Source: CADEDV01 sp964596345
GTDB taxonomy: Bacteria; Bacteroidota; Bacteroidia; Chitinophagales; Chitinophagaceae
DNA: 64,000 bases
Assembly (NCBI GenBank): GCA_964596345.1
Contig: CAZQSZ010000004.1
Coordinates: forward strand, 186,001-250,000
Direction: 5' to 3'
Shown here: positions 51,058 to 60,565 of the stretch, one piece after another
Numbering within the stretch: position 1 is the stretch's first letter
Layout of the letters: the number at the start of each line of letters is the position of its first letter
Program-made: the position numbers and the translations under genes
Notes under the pieces: model-generated
Told to the model about the DNA's origin: nothing
The model's database searches: none
Seen by the model: only the letters and a program-made list of their open reading frames with translations

Positions 51058-54000
51058 ATGACAAGACGCTGGTTTATAGTTGCTGCAGGGGTCTTTTTAT
51101 TGTCGCTGGCGGCCTCTTCTCAACGTACCTATAAAGCCAGTTCTGTGTTGTCTTCGGGCAATTGGTACAAGCTGGCTATCAAATCTGCAGGTATATATAA
51201 GATAGATATTCCTTTTCTGAATAGCCTGGGCGTTTCAACAGGTAATCTTTCTTCTAATTCCATACGGCTGTTTGGAAACGGCGGGCAAATGCTTGCCGAG
51301 GCCAATGCCGGTCCCTGGACCGATGACCTGCAGGAAAATGCCATCATGGTAGTAGATGGCGGTGATGGTATATTGAATGGGTCAGATTATATTCTTTTTT
51401 TTGCGACAGGCCCTGATCAATGGGTAAAGGATTCCTTTAATCTCAGGTTTGCCCATAAAAAAAATCTCTACAGTGACCGGACCTTTTATTTTTTATCAGT
51501 GGGCGGAACCGGGAAAAGAGTTGGCAGCTCAGCAGTTATTACTTCTCCCAATACTGCAGTTACCAGTTTCTCAGAACGGTATTTTCATGAACTGGATACC
51601 GTTAATTTTTTAGCCAGTGGCCGGGAATGGTATGGAGAAGAGTTTGCCAATATGCCCGGGAAAACAACCACCCGTGATTTTGTAACCGGACTTTCAAACC
51701 TGTCCAACAACAGCCCGGTAACAATCATCAGCCAATGCATTGCCCGGTCGGTGGGGGGGGCCAGCCGCTTTGATCTTCGGTTAAATAACCAATTACTGGG
51801 GCAATCATTTATCAATGGCGTGAACGGAGGTATCTATGATCTGTTTGCGCAGCAATCCACTTCAACATTTACGACTACTGCTACCCAAAGCAGCCTGCTG
51901 GTCAATTATAACTTTGTTCCGGGCAGTTTTAATGCACAGGGATGGCTCAACTGGTTTGAACTTTTTTGCCGTCGCAATCTATCCTTGAGTGGAGTTGATC
52001 AATTATTGTTTCGGGACTGGCCCAGTGTAGGCCCGGGCAATATTGCCAGCTTTGTGGTGAGTAATGCAACGGCTGCCACACAGGTGTGGGATATAACAGA
52101 TCCGTTAACTCCCGTGCAAATGCCCGGTACTCTTTCCGGCTCTGATTTCCGATTCGTGAATACAGCCTCCCGGCTAAGAGAGTATGTGGCCTTCAACAAT
52201 ACAAATTTCCTTCAGCCAATTGCCATTGGCAGGATCAATAACCAGGATTTGCATAATACCGCTGCCACAGACTACCTGATCATTACTTATCCGGTCTTTC
52301 TGCAACAGGCGCAACGGCTTGCACAATTTCACCAGCAAAAAAACAGTTTGCGTACCGTAGTGGTTACCACCGACCAGGTATTCAATGAATTTGCAAGCGG
52401 CAGTACTGATCCCGTAGCTATCAGGGATTTTGTAAAAATGTATTATGATAAGTTTGGCCCGGGTCCAGCGGATAAACCAAAGTATCTTCTCTTATTTGGC
52501 GATGCTTCTTATGATCCTAAAGACAGGTTGAATAATAATACCAGTTTTGTTCCCGCCTGGGAAAATAATTTTTCGCTTGATCCATTATCTACTTATGCCT
52601 CTGATGATTTTTATGGATTCCTGGATGATAATGAAGATATCAATTCCGGCCTGATCATTAACCACCTCGATATCGGGATTGGAAGAGTGCCGGCTAAGAA
52701 TATTGATGAAGCAAAGAATTTTGTAGATAAGGTGATCGCTTATTATGCCAAACCCGCATTGGGTCCCTGGCGCAATAATTTAACTTTTATTGCGGATGAT
52801 GAGGATGCAAACCTGCATGTGCAGGATGCGGAGATCTTTACCACCACAGCAGGAACTGTGCTTCCGGTTGCTAACCAGCAAAAAATATATCTTGATGCCT
52901 TCCGGCAGGAAAGTGGCTCCGGCGGCAGCAGTTACCCGCAGGCCAATATTGCCATCAATAACCAGGTTTATAACGGTACATTAATCTGGAATTATAACGG
53001 ACACGGCGGCGCAAGAAGATTAGCCGAGGAAACCGTGCTGGACCAGGAGATCGTTAATAACTGGAATAATGCTGATAAACTGCCTTTATTTATAACTGCT
53101 ACCTGCGATTTTGCACCTTATGATAATCCCGCCATTAACTCCATCGGTGAAAATATCTTAGTGCGACCCAAAACCGGTGCCATCGCATTGATGACAACCA
53201 CCCGGGTGGTTTTTGCCTTTAGTAACCGGATCATGAATAATAATTACCTGCAACTGGCTTTGCAGGCCGATGGAAACGGAAAGTATAAAACATTGGGCGA
53301 TGCCGTAAGGGAAGCAAAGAATTTCACGTATCAAACCTCTGGCGATGTGACCAATAACCGGAAGTTTACTTTATTGGGTGATCCGGCATTAACACTGGCG
53401 TTTCCTCAATTAAAAGTAAGGACAACCAAAGTAAATGGTATTCCCGTTGCACAGGCCGATACCCTGAGTTCTACTGAAAAAGTAACCATTGAAGGCGAAG
53501 TGACCGACTTACAGGGGAATATACTTACCGGTTTCAATGGTGCTGTGTACCCGGTTGTTTTTGATAAGCCCCAAACCATCAGCACCCTGGCCAATGATCC
53601 TGCCAGCCAGGTCACTCCTTTTGTAGTGCAAAACAATAGTTTGTTCAAAGGAAAAGCGACCGTACAGAACGGATTTTTCTCATTTTCTTTCAAAGTGCCG
53701 AAGGATATCAACTTTCAATATGGAGGCGGTAAACTGAGTTTGTATGCAGAAAATGGGGTAACAGATGCTAGCGGAGCATTCACTAATTTTATCGTGGGCG
53801 GTGTAGGTAATAACAACAGCAACGACGCCGAAGGACCCGAAATAAAACCCTACCTGAATGATGAAAAATTTGTGAATGGTGGTATTACTAACGAAAACCC
53901 GGTACTGATCGTTAAACTGGCTGATTCTTCGGGTATCAATACCACCGGGATGGGTATTGGTCATGATATAGTGGCAACCCTGGACAATGACAATAACCGC

Positions 54001-54483
54001 TATTTTATCCTGAATGATTTTTACCAAAGTGACCCGGACAGCTACCAGCAGGGAACGGCCCGTTTCCAGTTGCCGGCACTGGAACCCGGCACGCATAGTT
54101 TGAAGATAAAAGCCTGGGATGTATTAAATAATTCCAATGAGGCCATCCTCGAGTTCACGGTTGCCAATGACGAGGAGCTGAAGCTGAGCCATGTACTGAA
54201 TTACCCCAATCCCTTTACCAGCCATACCAGTTTCTGGTTTGAGCATAATAAGCCTGGTCAGCCCCTACAGGTTTACCTGCAGATCATGACCGTTACCGGC
54301 CGGGTCATTAAAACCATCCGGAAAACGATCGTCACGGACGGCAACCGGTCGGATGAAATTCAATGGGATAGCCGGGATGAATTTGGTGATAAGCCGGGGC
54401 GGGGTGTTTACATATACAAATTACGGGTAACAGCCCCCGACAAAAAGAAGAAAGAGGTCATTGAAAAACTGGTCATATTATAA
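51058..54483 (+). CDS. porU: type IX secretion system sortase PorU
   Basis: A 1141-residue protein with a signal peptide (1 to about 21, AASSQ). It carries a gingipain-type C25 cysteine-peptidase domain with His649 (NYNGHGGARR) and Cys683 (TATCDFAPYDNP), then Ig-like domains. The C-terminal sorting-like domain starts near YPNPFTSHTSFWFEH and ends GVYIYKLRVTAP. PorU removes C-terminal sorting domains from type IX cargo and attaches them to the cell surface. It is divergent from gldJ and upstream of its partner porV. Confidence 0.95.
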   Translation: MTRRWFIVAAGVFLLSLAASSQRTYKASSVLSSGNWYKLAIKSAGIYKIDIPFLNSLGVSTGNLSSNSIRLFGNGGQMLAEANAGPWTDDLQENAIMVVDGGDGILNGSDYILFFATGPDQWVKDSFNLRFAHKKNLYSDRTFYFLSVGGTGKRVGSSAVITSPNTAVTSFSERYFHELDTVNFLASGREWYGEEFANMPGKTTTRDFVTGLSNLSNNSPVTIISQCIARSVGGASRFDLRLNNQLLGQSFINGVNGGIYDLFAQQSTSTFTTTATQSSLLVNYNFVPGSFNAQGWLNWFELFCRRNLSLSGVDQLLFRDWPSVGPGNIASFVVSNATAATQVWDITDPLTPVQMPGTLSGSDFRFVNTASRLREYVAFNNTNFLQPIAIGRINNQDLHNTAATDYLIITYPVFLQQAQRLAQFHQQKNSLRTVVVTTDQVFNEFASGSTDPVAIRDFVKMYYDKFGPGPADKPKYLLLFGDASYDPKDRLNNNTSFVPAWENNFSLDPLSTYASDDFYGFLDDNEDINSGLIINHLDIGIGRVPAKNIDEAKNFVDKVIAYYAKPALGPWRNNLTFIADDEDANLHVQDAEIFTTTAGTVLPVANQQKIYLDAFRQESGSGGSSYPQANIAINNQVYNGTLIWNYNGHGGARRLAEETVLDQEIVNNWNNADKLPLFITATCDFAPYDNPAINSIGENILVRPKTGAIALMTTTRVVFAFSNRIMNNNYLQLALQADGNGKYKTLGDAVREAKNFTYQTSGDVTNNRKFTLLGDPALTLAFPQLKVRTTKVNGIPVAQADTLSSTEKVTIEGEVTDLQGNILTGFNGAVYPVVFDKPQTISTLANDPASQVTPFVVQNNSLFKGKATVQNGFFSFSFKVPKDINFQYGGGKLSLYAENGVTDASGAFTNFIVGGVGNNNSNDAEGPEIKPYLNDEKFVNGGITNENPVLIVKLADSSGINTTGMGIGHDIVATLDNDNNRYFILNDFYQSDPDSYQQGTARFQLPALEPGTHSLKIKAWDVLNNSNEAILEFTVANDEELKLSHVLNYPNPFTSHTSFWFEHNKPGQPLQVYLQIMTVTGRVIKTIRKTIVTDGNRSDEIQWDSRDEFGDKPGRGVYIYKLRVTAPDKKKKEVIEKLVIL

Positions 54484-54809
54484 AAAATCTATGGCCATTA
54501 CAGGTAAAAGTCAAAATACCCTCTAAGGATGCATTAGAATAGCCGGTAAAAACATGATAAAATCATGGGAAAATATATGCAGCTGCCTTATTTTCGGGGC
54601 CATTTTATTGCAAAAATGCAGAGTAGATCACAGGCTTTTAAAAAAAATAAAAGGCCTTGCAATAAAGTACAATTCAGAACGTTAATACCGATAATCAGCA
54701 GGCCTGAAGTGCAAATCTTCCCCCTTACTGGTTTTCTATAAAAATCCGATATTTTAGTTTTGTATTTTCTCAAAAACCATATATTTACACCATTATTAAA
54801 CACATACTA
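54484..54809. other. 326-base porU-porV spacer
   Basis: This is the only gap of more than 300 bases in the window. It contains an A-rich imperfect hairpin (54632-54657) and, at its right end, a porV promoter candidate. I find no open frame with coding character, no tRNA and no recognisable riboswitch. Confidence 0.5.
54759..54787 (+). promoter_or_regulatory. promoter candidate for porV
   Basis: TTTG (54759-54762), 17 bases, then TATATTTA (54780-54787; 5 of 6 fixed positions of TAnnTTTG). The predicted transcript starts about 20 bases before the porV ATG, so porV need not depend on porU transcription. Confidence 0.6.
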
Positions 54810-55970
54810 ATGAGACCAACTGCTTTAAAACTAACTGCTGGAATCCTGCTTTTTTGTGGTTTCACCTCCACTGTAAATGCCCAGGCTGACCCTATCAACG
54901 TTGTTACCACTGCTGTTCCTTTCCTCCGTATTTCACCTGATGCCCGTGCCGGTGGTATGGGAGATTTGGGTGTTGCTACTTCACCTGATGCCAACTCTGG
55001 TTTCTGGAACATCGGAAAGGTTGCCTTCAATGAATCGAAAGGCGGCATATCAGCTAACTACACTCCATGGCTGAAAGACGTGGTAAACGATGTTTTCCTC
55101 GCTTCTTTAGGTGGATATTATAAGTTTGACGAAAACCAGGCATTACATGCAGGTATTCGTTATTTCAGTCTCGGAAACATCCAGTTCACTGACGGTAATG
55201 GAAGCACTATCGGTAGCGGTAAACCCCGTGAATTTGGTGTGGAAGTAGGTTACTCCCGTAAACTGTCTACTAAAACTGGTTTGGGGTTGACACTTCGTTA
55301 TATCAATTCAGACCTGGCGAATGGCTTTTCTGGCAACTCAGTTGTTACTAAAGCCGGTAATTCAGTAGCTGCTGACCTCGGTTTCTACTATGATGGTAAA
55401 ACTGCCGGTAGTGGCTGGGCTTTCGGTGCCACTATGTCTAACTTAGGTGCTAAGATCGCTTACACTGATAACGCAGACCAGAAAGATTTTATCCCTGCTA
55501 ACCTTGGCCTGGGAACTACTTATACTAAAAAATTCAATGATCAGAACCAGATCACTTTTGGTCTTGACCTGAATAAATTAATGGTACCTACACCTCCCGG
55601 TCAGAATGCAACAGCACAGGAAATTGCTGACTACAGGAAGAAAGGTGTTGTAGGTGGCTGGTTCGGTTCATTCGGCGATGCTCCTGATGGCTTTGGCGAA
55701 GAACTGAAAGAGTTCCAGGTTTCTATTGGTGCTGAATATGTGTATAACAACCAGTTCTCTCTGCGTGCAGGTTATTTCCACGAAGATGGAACAAAAGGTA
55801 ACCGCCGCTATGTTACAGCTGGTTTGGGTGTTAAATACAACATCTTCGGACTTAACTTCTCTTACCTGTTACCAACTGGAAGTGGTGTAAGCCGCAATCC
55901 GTTGTCAAATACACTGCGTTTCTCTTTGTTGTTTGACCTGGATGGTGGTGCAGCAACTGAGAAAAAATAA
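54810..55970 (+). CDS. porV: type IX secretion system outer-membrane protein PorV
   Basis: A 386-residue FadL-like 14-stranded barrel with a signal peptide (1 to about 26, STVNAQA). Family features are VPFLRISPDARAGGMGDLGVATSPDANSG near the N-terminus and the final strand NTLRFSLLFDLDGG. PorV shuttles cargo from the type IX translocon to PorU. The codon choice is notably uniform (many CTG, GGT and ACT), suggesting high expression. A strong terminator follows. Confidence 0.96.
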   Translation: MRPTALKLTAGILLFCGFTSTVNAQADPINVVTTAVPFLRISPDARAGGMGDLGVATSPDANSGFWNIGKVAFNESKGGISANYTPWLKDVVNDVFLASLGGYYKFDENQALHAGIRYFSLGNIQFTDGNGSTIGSGKPREFGVEVGYSRKLSTKTGLGLTLRYINSDLANGFSGNSVVTKAGNSVAADLGFYYDGKTAGSGWAFGATMSNLGAKIAYTDNADQKDFIPANLGLGTTYTKKFNDQNQITFGLDLNKLMVPTPPGQNATAQEIADYRKKGVVGGWFGSFGDAPDGFGEELKEFQVSIGAEYVYNNQFSLRAGYFHEDGTKGNRRYVTAGLGVKYNIFGLNFSYLLPTGSGVSRNPLSNTLRFSLLFDLDGGAATEKK

Positions 55971-55996
55971 TTTTAAAGTAAGTTATTCATATACTG

Positions 55997-56030
55997 ACAG
56001 CGTCCCGCAATCCGGGACGCTGTTTTTTTT
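55997..56030 (+). terminator. strong terminator after porV
   Basis: A perfect 11-bp GC-rich stem (55997-56007 with 56013-56023), a 5-base loop and an eight-T run. Confidence 0.93.
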
Positions 56031-56056
56031 GGATATTTGTAATTAAATAATCGAGC

Positions 56057-56536
56057 ATGTCATATCGAATAGGTTCCGGGGTTGATTTCCACCGCCTCGC
56101 TGAAGGGAGGGCATTGTGGATCGGGGGTATCAATATCCCACACTATAAAGGAGCCGTCGGCCACAGCGATGCCGATGTGTTACTGCATGCAATTTGTGAT
56201 GCAATGCTGGGTGCCTTATGCCTGGGTGATATTGGTGTTCATTTTCCAGATACTGACAATACCTATAAGAATATCGACAGTAAGATCTTATTGCAAAAAA
56301 CAATTGATCTTATCAGCAAAGAAGGATACTCGGTGGTGAATATCGACAGCACACTCTGTCTTGAAACACCGAAGATCAAACCGTATGTACCCGCTATGCA
56401 AAAAGCAATTGCAGCTATAGCCGGGATTACTGAAAAGGATATTTCCATTAAAGCCACCACCACGGAGAAAATGGGATTTGCGGGCCGTGAAGAAGGGCTG
56501 ATGGCTTATGCCACCGTATTACTACAGAAGAAATAA
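56057..56536 (+). CDS. ispF: 2-C-methyl-D-erythritol 2,4-cyclodiphosphate synthase
   Basis: A 159-residue enzyme of normal length. The metal and substrate signatures are GSGVDFHRL (Asp-x-His), GHSDADVLLHAICDAMLG and the C-terminal KATTTEKMGFAGREEGLMA. It catalyses the fifth step of the MEP isoprenoid pathway. It starts a forward run ispF-dut-DUF4292-envC-like with short spacers. Confidence 0.97.
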   Translation: MSYRIGSGVDFHRLAEGRALWIGGINIPHYKGAVGHSDADVLLHAICDAMLGALCLGDIGVHFPDTDNTYKNIDSKILLQKTIDLISKEGYSVVNIDSTLCLETPKIKPYVPAMQKAIAAIAGITEKDISIKATTTEKMGFAGREEGLMAYATVLLQKK

Positions 56537-56589
56537 ATCCCTGTTTCATCTCCCGGAAACCTTTAGCTTTCATCCTTTATCTTTGCCGG

Positions 56590-57033
56590 ATGCCAGCTAT
56601 CAATGTAAAGATCATCAACACATCTCTCAACGCACTGCCCGAATATGCTACTGCCGGGGCCTCTGGTATGGATATCAGGGCTCATCTTGATGAAGCTGTT
56701 ACACTGGAGCCGATGGAAAGAGCTTTGATACCAACCGGCCTTTTTATTGAATTGCCCGCAGGTTTTGAAGTGCAAATCCGTCCAAGAAGCGGGTTGGCCA
56801 TCAAACAAGGTATCACCTGTTTGAACACACCGGGTACCATTGATGCGGATTACCGGGGAGAAATTAAGATTATTTTGATCAACCTTTCTGCTGAAGACCA
56901 GGTCATTCACCCGGGTGACCGTATTGCACAAATGGTGTTACAATCCGTGGAAAAGATCAGCTGGACAATAGCGGAACAGATCGAAACCACCGAAAGAAAT
57001 GCAGGCGGATTCGGCCATACCGGTAAACAATAA
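56590..57033 (+). CDS. dut: dUTP diphosphatase
   Basis: A 147-residue trimeric dUTPase with its five motifs: TAGASGMDIRA, PRSGLAIK, NTPGTIDADYRGEI, GDRIAQMVLQ and the C-terminal RNAGGFGHTG. It hydrolyses dUTP to dUMP, keeping uracil out of DNA. It lies 54 bases after ispF and 9 before the DUF4292 gene. Confidence 0.97.
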   Translation: MPAINVKIINTSLNALPEYATAGASGMDIRAHLDEAVTLEPMERALIPTGLFIELPAGFEVQIRPRSGLAIKQGITCLNTPGTIDADYRGEIKIILINLSAEDQVIHPGDRIAQMVLQSVEKISWTIAEQIETTERNAGGFGHTGKQ

Positions 57034-57042
57034 AAATTACGA

Positions 57043-57861
57043 ATGATCAGGTTTTTTTTCATAGTAACGGCAATAGCAGCTTTATTCAGTTCCTGCAGGT
57101 CCACCCGGAAGATACAAACGGCGGTGGCACCAAAAGATACCACGGCTGTAGTTGTTGCACCTAAGGACACATCCCGTGAAGATTCTCTTCGTTTCATCAG
57201 CGAAACATTCAACAGCATTCAAAAGAACCGGATACCCTTTACTACTTTTTCTGCGAAAGTGGATGTGGACTATCATGACGGGGATGGTAAGAAATATAAT
57301 GTCACCGCCCATATCCGTATGCAAAAGGATAGTGTGATCTGGATATCTGTCAGGGCCATACTCGGCATTGAAGGGTTAAGAGCATTTATCACCAAAGATT
57401 CAGTAAAATTATTAGACAAACAGAATGATGTGTATACCGCCCGCAGTGTGTCTTACCTGCAGGAAGTGACGGCCCTGCCACTTGATCTTACCTCCTTACA
57501 GGACCTGTTTTTAGGAAACCCGGTTTTCCTCGATAGTAATATTGTTTCATACAGCCAGAATACTGATGCGATCACCTTGCTCAGTATCAGTGATTTTTTC
57601 AAGAACCTGCTGACAGTTGATAAAACCGGGAAATTGATCCAGGCCAGCAAGCTGGATGACGTGGATGAATTGAGGAACCGTACCTGCTATCTCTCGTATA
57701 GCGATTATGAAAATAAGAAAGGATTCAATTTTGCTGCCAAAAGGCAAGTTACAGTAACGGAAAAGAAGAAGCTGGATATAAAAATGGATTTCAAGCAGTA
57801 CGACTTTAATGAAACGTTAAGCTTCCCTTTTTCAGTGCCTAAAAATTATAAATTGAATTGA
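57043..57861 (+). CDS. DUF4292 lipoprotein
   Basis: A 272-residue protein whose signal peptide ends at the lipobox LFSS-Cys (about residue 18). The body resembles LolA/LolB-type beta folds: FTTFSAKVDVDYHDGDGKK, RMQKDSVIWISVRAILGIEGLRAFITKDS and FNFAAKRQVTV. DUF4292 proteins are Bacteroidota-specific and of unassigned function; an outer-membrane lipid or lipoprotein role is a guess from fold. It is 9 bases after dut and upstream of the EnvC-like gene. Confidence 0.85.
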   Translation: MIRFFFIVTAIAALFSSCRSTRKIQTAVAPKDTTAVVVAPKDTSREDSLRFISETFNSIQKNRIPFTTFSAKVDVDYHDGDGKKYNVTAHIRMQKDSVIWISVRAILGIEGLRAFITKDSVKLLDKQNDVYTARSVSYLQEVTALPLDLTSLQDLFLGNPVFLDSNIVSYSQNTDAITLLSISDFFKNLLTVDKTGKLIQASKLDDVDELRNRTCYLSYSDYENKKGFNFAAKRQVTVTEKKKLDIKMDFKQYDFNETLSFPFSVPKNYKLN

Positions 57862-57946
57862 CCGATAAAATTTATTTTGCAGCCAGCCGTTATATGCAGG
57901 CATCTTTCCGCACCCTGTTTTATTCACCCACATCCTGTTATAAACT

Positions 57947-59287
57947 ATGAAGAAAAACATCCTCCTCACCCTGCTTATTGTAACCAGCGGTTTTTTTACT
58001 GCTGATGCACAACCGCAGGACAAAGCCCAGCTGGAAAAAGAGAGACAGGAAATTCAGAAAGAACTGAAGGAAATGCAGGGTATGTATGACCAGATCAAGG
58101 GTAAAAGCAAGCAGGCTCTCAGCCAGCTGAGTGTACTGAACCGGAAGATCAACCTGCAGGAACGGTATATCAGCAGTATCAATAAGGAGATCAAAATGAT
58201 CGAGGATGATCTCTACCTCAGTAACCTGGAAATTTACAGGCTGACAAAACAGTTGGATACACTGAAAGCAGAATATGCGAGGACGGTCGTCTATGCGTAT
58301 AAGAACAGGAGTTCTTATGATTACCTGAATTTTATTTTTTCAGCCGGCAGTTTTAATGATGCCGTGAAAAGGATCACTTACCTGAAAAGTTACCGGGCTT
58401 ACCGCCTGAAGCAGGTAAGTACAATATTGGAAACACAAGACCTGATTGCAAAACGTAAAGAGCAGCAGATCGGCCGCAAGCAACAAAAAAGTGTGGCCCT
58501 CCAAAGCCAGACCAAGGAAAAAGTAGTACTGGATGTGGAGAAAAAGGAAAAGGGGGCTGTACTGAACCAGTTAAAATCCCAGGAGAAAGATTTGCAAAAG
58601 CAGATCGCAGCCAAAAAGAAAAAAGACCGGGACCTGAATAATGCGATCATGGCCATTATCCGCCGGGAGATCAAAGCTGCGGAGGATAAAGCAAAAGCAG
58701 ATGCATTAGCAGCGAAGAAAAAGGCCGATGAGGATGCGAAGAAGAATGCACCGGTTACCAATACAAATACGGGAGCAACTAACCCGGCTACAGTAACAAC
58801 ACCGGTGGTAACAAAGCCAGCTGAAGTAGTTAAGAAACCAGCAAGCTACCTGGAATTGAATGCAAAAGATGTGGCATTGGGAGGAGATTTTTTAAAGAGT
58901 AAAGGAAGACTACCCTGGCCGGTTGACAATGGAGTTCCATCCATACATTTTGGTCCTTACAGTATTGAAGGAACCTTGTTAAAAGGGGATAACCCCGGAG
59001 TTACCATTTCCACACAAGTTGGTGCGACTGTAAAATCTGTTTTTGATGGTGATGTGGTAGGTGTATATAATTTGGGAGATGGAATGGCTGTTACTATCCG
59101 GCATGGTAAATATTTTACCACTTACAGTAATTTGTCTTCAACTTCTGTAAAGAAAGGTGATGCCGTTAAAACAGGCCAGGCTATCGGGCGGGCAGGACGT
59201 GATGAAGAAAGCGGCAGCGGTCAAATTGATTTTATCCTGATGATTGAAACAAAGAACGTAAACCCGGAACCCTGGTTACGCCGTTAA
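57947..59287 (+). CDS. EnvC-like coiled-coil protein with degenerate LytM domain
   Basis: A 446-residue protein with a signal peptide (1 to about 22, FFTADAQ). Long coiled coils fill about 25-250, then an Ala/Lys/Thr/Val-rich linker (about 225-300). A C-terminal LytM/M23 fold follows (PWPVDNGVPSIHFG ... VNPEPWLRR). The metal-binding HxH of active LytM enzymes is replaced (GQIDFILMIE), so it should not cut peptidoglycan itself. Like EnvC it probably activates an amidase at division. A terminator follows. Confidence 0.85.
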   Translation: MKKNILLTLLIVTSGFFTADAQPQDKAQLEKERQEIQKELKEMQGMYDQIKGKSKQALSQLSVLNRKINLQERYISSINKEIKMIEDDLYLSNLEIYRLTKQLDTLKAEYARTVVYAYKNRSSYDYLNFIFSAGSFNDAVKRITYLKSYRAYRLKQVSTILETQDLIAKRKEQQIGRKQQKSVALQSQTKEKVVLDVEKKEKGAVLNQLKSQEKDLQKQIAAKKKKDRDLNNAIMAIIRREIKAAEDKAKADALAAKKKADEDAKKNAPVTNTNTGATNPATVTTPVVTKPAEVVKKPASYLELNAKDVALGGDFLKSKGRLPWPVDNGVPSIHFGPYSIEGTLLKGDNPGVTISTQVGATVKSVFDGDVVGVYNLGDGMAVTIRHGKYFTTYSNLSSTSVKKGDAVKTGQAIGRAGRDEESGSGQIDFILMIETKNVNPEPWLRR

Positions 59288-59303
59288 TGTATGAACATAT
59301 ATA

Positions 59304-59339
59304 AAAAAGAAAGGCTCTCTGATGAGGGCCTTTCTTTTT
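59304..59339. terminator. bidirectional terminator between the EnvC-like gene and bshA
   Basis: A 16-bp stem (59304-59319 with 59324-59339, including a T-G pair) and a 4-base loop, with A/T-rich feet on both sides. It overlaps the last bases of bshA. Confidence 0.85.
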
Positions 59340-60456
59340 ATAGAAATCTTTCGTACAGCTTTTCATACAGCGGAATGATATTTCCGATATCATATTGCTT
59401 TGCATAAGTAGCCGCCCTGTCCTTAAATCCTTTTAATATTTTATCGTCTTTTAAGATCATCAGCGCATTCTGGCTCATGGCAGCCACATCACCTACATCG
59501 GCCATATAGCCTGTTTCGCCATCGGTAATAATTTCTTTCAGGCCGCCTGCATTAGTAGAGATAACAGGTACACCTGCTGCCATAGCTTCCAGGGCAGCCA
59601 GGCCAAAGCTTTCATATTCTGATGTCAGCAAAAACAGGTCAGCAATGGCTAAGATATCTTCCATTTGTTCCTGCTTGCCCACAAAGCGGATCTCATCACA
59701 AACACCGAGTTCTCTTGCCAGGTCTTCAGCAGTGGAACGTTCTGGTCCATCGCCTACGAAAAGCAATTTAGCCGGTATCTCTTTTCTTACTTCAGCAAAA
59801 ATCTTCACCACATCCTGCACTCTTTTCACCTTCCTGAAATTGGAAGCATGCATTAATATTCTCTCTCCGTTGGGGGCAATTACCTTCCGGAAAGCATCAA
59901 TAGGCTTGCGGCTGAAACGCTGTACATCCACAAAGTTGTAAATGACTTCGATCTCTTTTTCGATATGAAATGTCTTAAAGGTTTCATCCCGCAGGTTATT
60001 GGACACGGCAGTGATCGCATCGCTCTGGTTAATGGAAAAGGCTACAACCGGTGCATAGGTCTTATCCCTTCCCACCAGGGTAATATCAGTTCCATGCAAA
60101 GTAGTAATAACGGGGATATGCTTACCTTCTTTTTTCAATATCTGCTTGGCCATATAGGCTGCAGAAGCATGAGGAATGGCATAGTGCACATGCAGGAGAT
60201 CCAGGTTGTTATTCTTGATCACATCCACCATGGTGCTGGCCAAAGCCGTTTCATAGGGAGGGTAATCGAATAAAGGATAAGTGGGCACCTGCACCTCGTG
60301 GTAAAATATATTGGGCAAAAAACCATTCAACCTTACCGGCTGCTGGTAAGTTATAAAATGCACCATATGTCCTTCCTGGGCAAGGGCCTTTCCTAATTCA
60401 GTCGCCAGTACGCCACTACCACCAAAAGTTGGATAACAAACAATTCCGATTCGCAT
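59338..60456 (-). CDS. bshA: N-acetyl-alpha-D-glucosaminyl L-malate synthase
   Basis: A 372-residue GT4 glycosyltransferase of the BshA type. CYPTFGGSGVLATELGKALA opens the fold, and VITTLHGTDITLVG and SEYESFGLAALEAMAAGVPVI form the donor site. It joins GlcNAc to malate, the first step in making the thiol bacillithiol, so this organism probably uses bacillithiol as its low-molecular-weight thiol. I take the ATG at 60456, where the conserved MRIGIVCYP begins. bshB and bshC are not in the window. Confidence 0.93.
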   Translation of the reverse strand: MRIGIVCYPTFGGSGVLATELGKALAQEGHMVHFITYQQPVRLNGFLPNIFYHEVQVPTYPLFDYPPYETALASTMVDVIKNNNLDLLHVHYAIPHASAAYMAKQILKKEGKHIPVITTLHGTDITLVGRDKTYAPVVAFSINQSDAITAVSNNLRDETFKTFHIEKEIEVIYNFVDVQRFSRKPIDAFRKVIAPNGERILMHASNFRKVKRVQDVVKIFAEVRKEIPAKLLFVGDGPERSTAEDLARELGVCDEIRFVGKQEQMEDILAIADLFLLTSEYESFGLAALEAMAAGVPVISTNAGGLKEIITDGETGYMADVGDVAAMSQNALMILKDDKILKGFKDRAATYAKQYDIGNIIPLYEKLYERFL

Positions 60457-60565
60457 AATTTTATTCAAATGGATTCCGAAGGTAACAGTTTTGCCGGACG
60501 AAGGTTTACCATTCATCTTAAATCTTTATTTTCACTGCGGCTATCAGTTAACTTTAGCAAAACAG

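Noticed and set aside
54632..54657. porU terminator
   Set aside because: The A-rich hairpin has a bulged base and no T run, and it lies about 150 bases beyond the stop; too weak to call.
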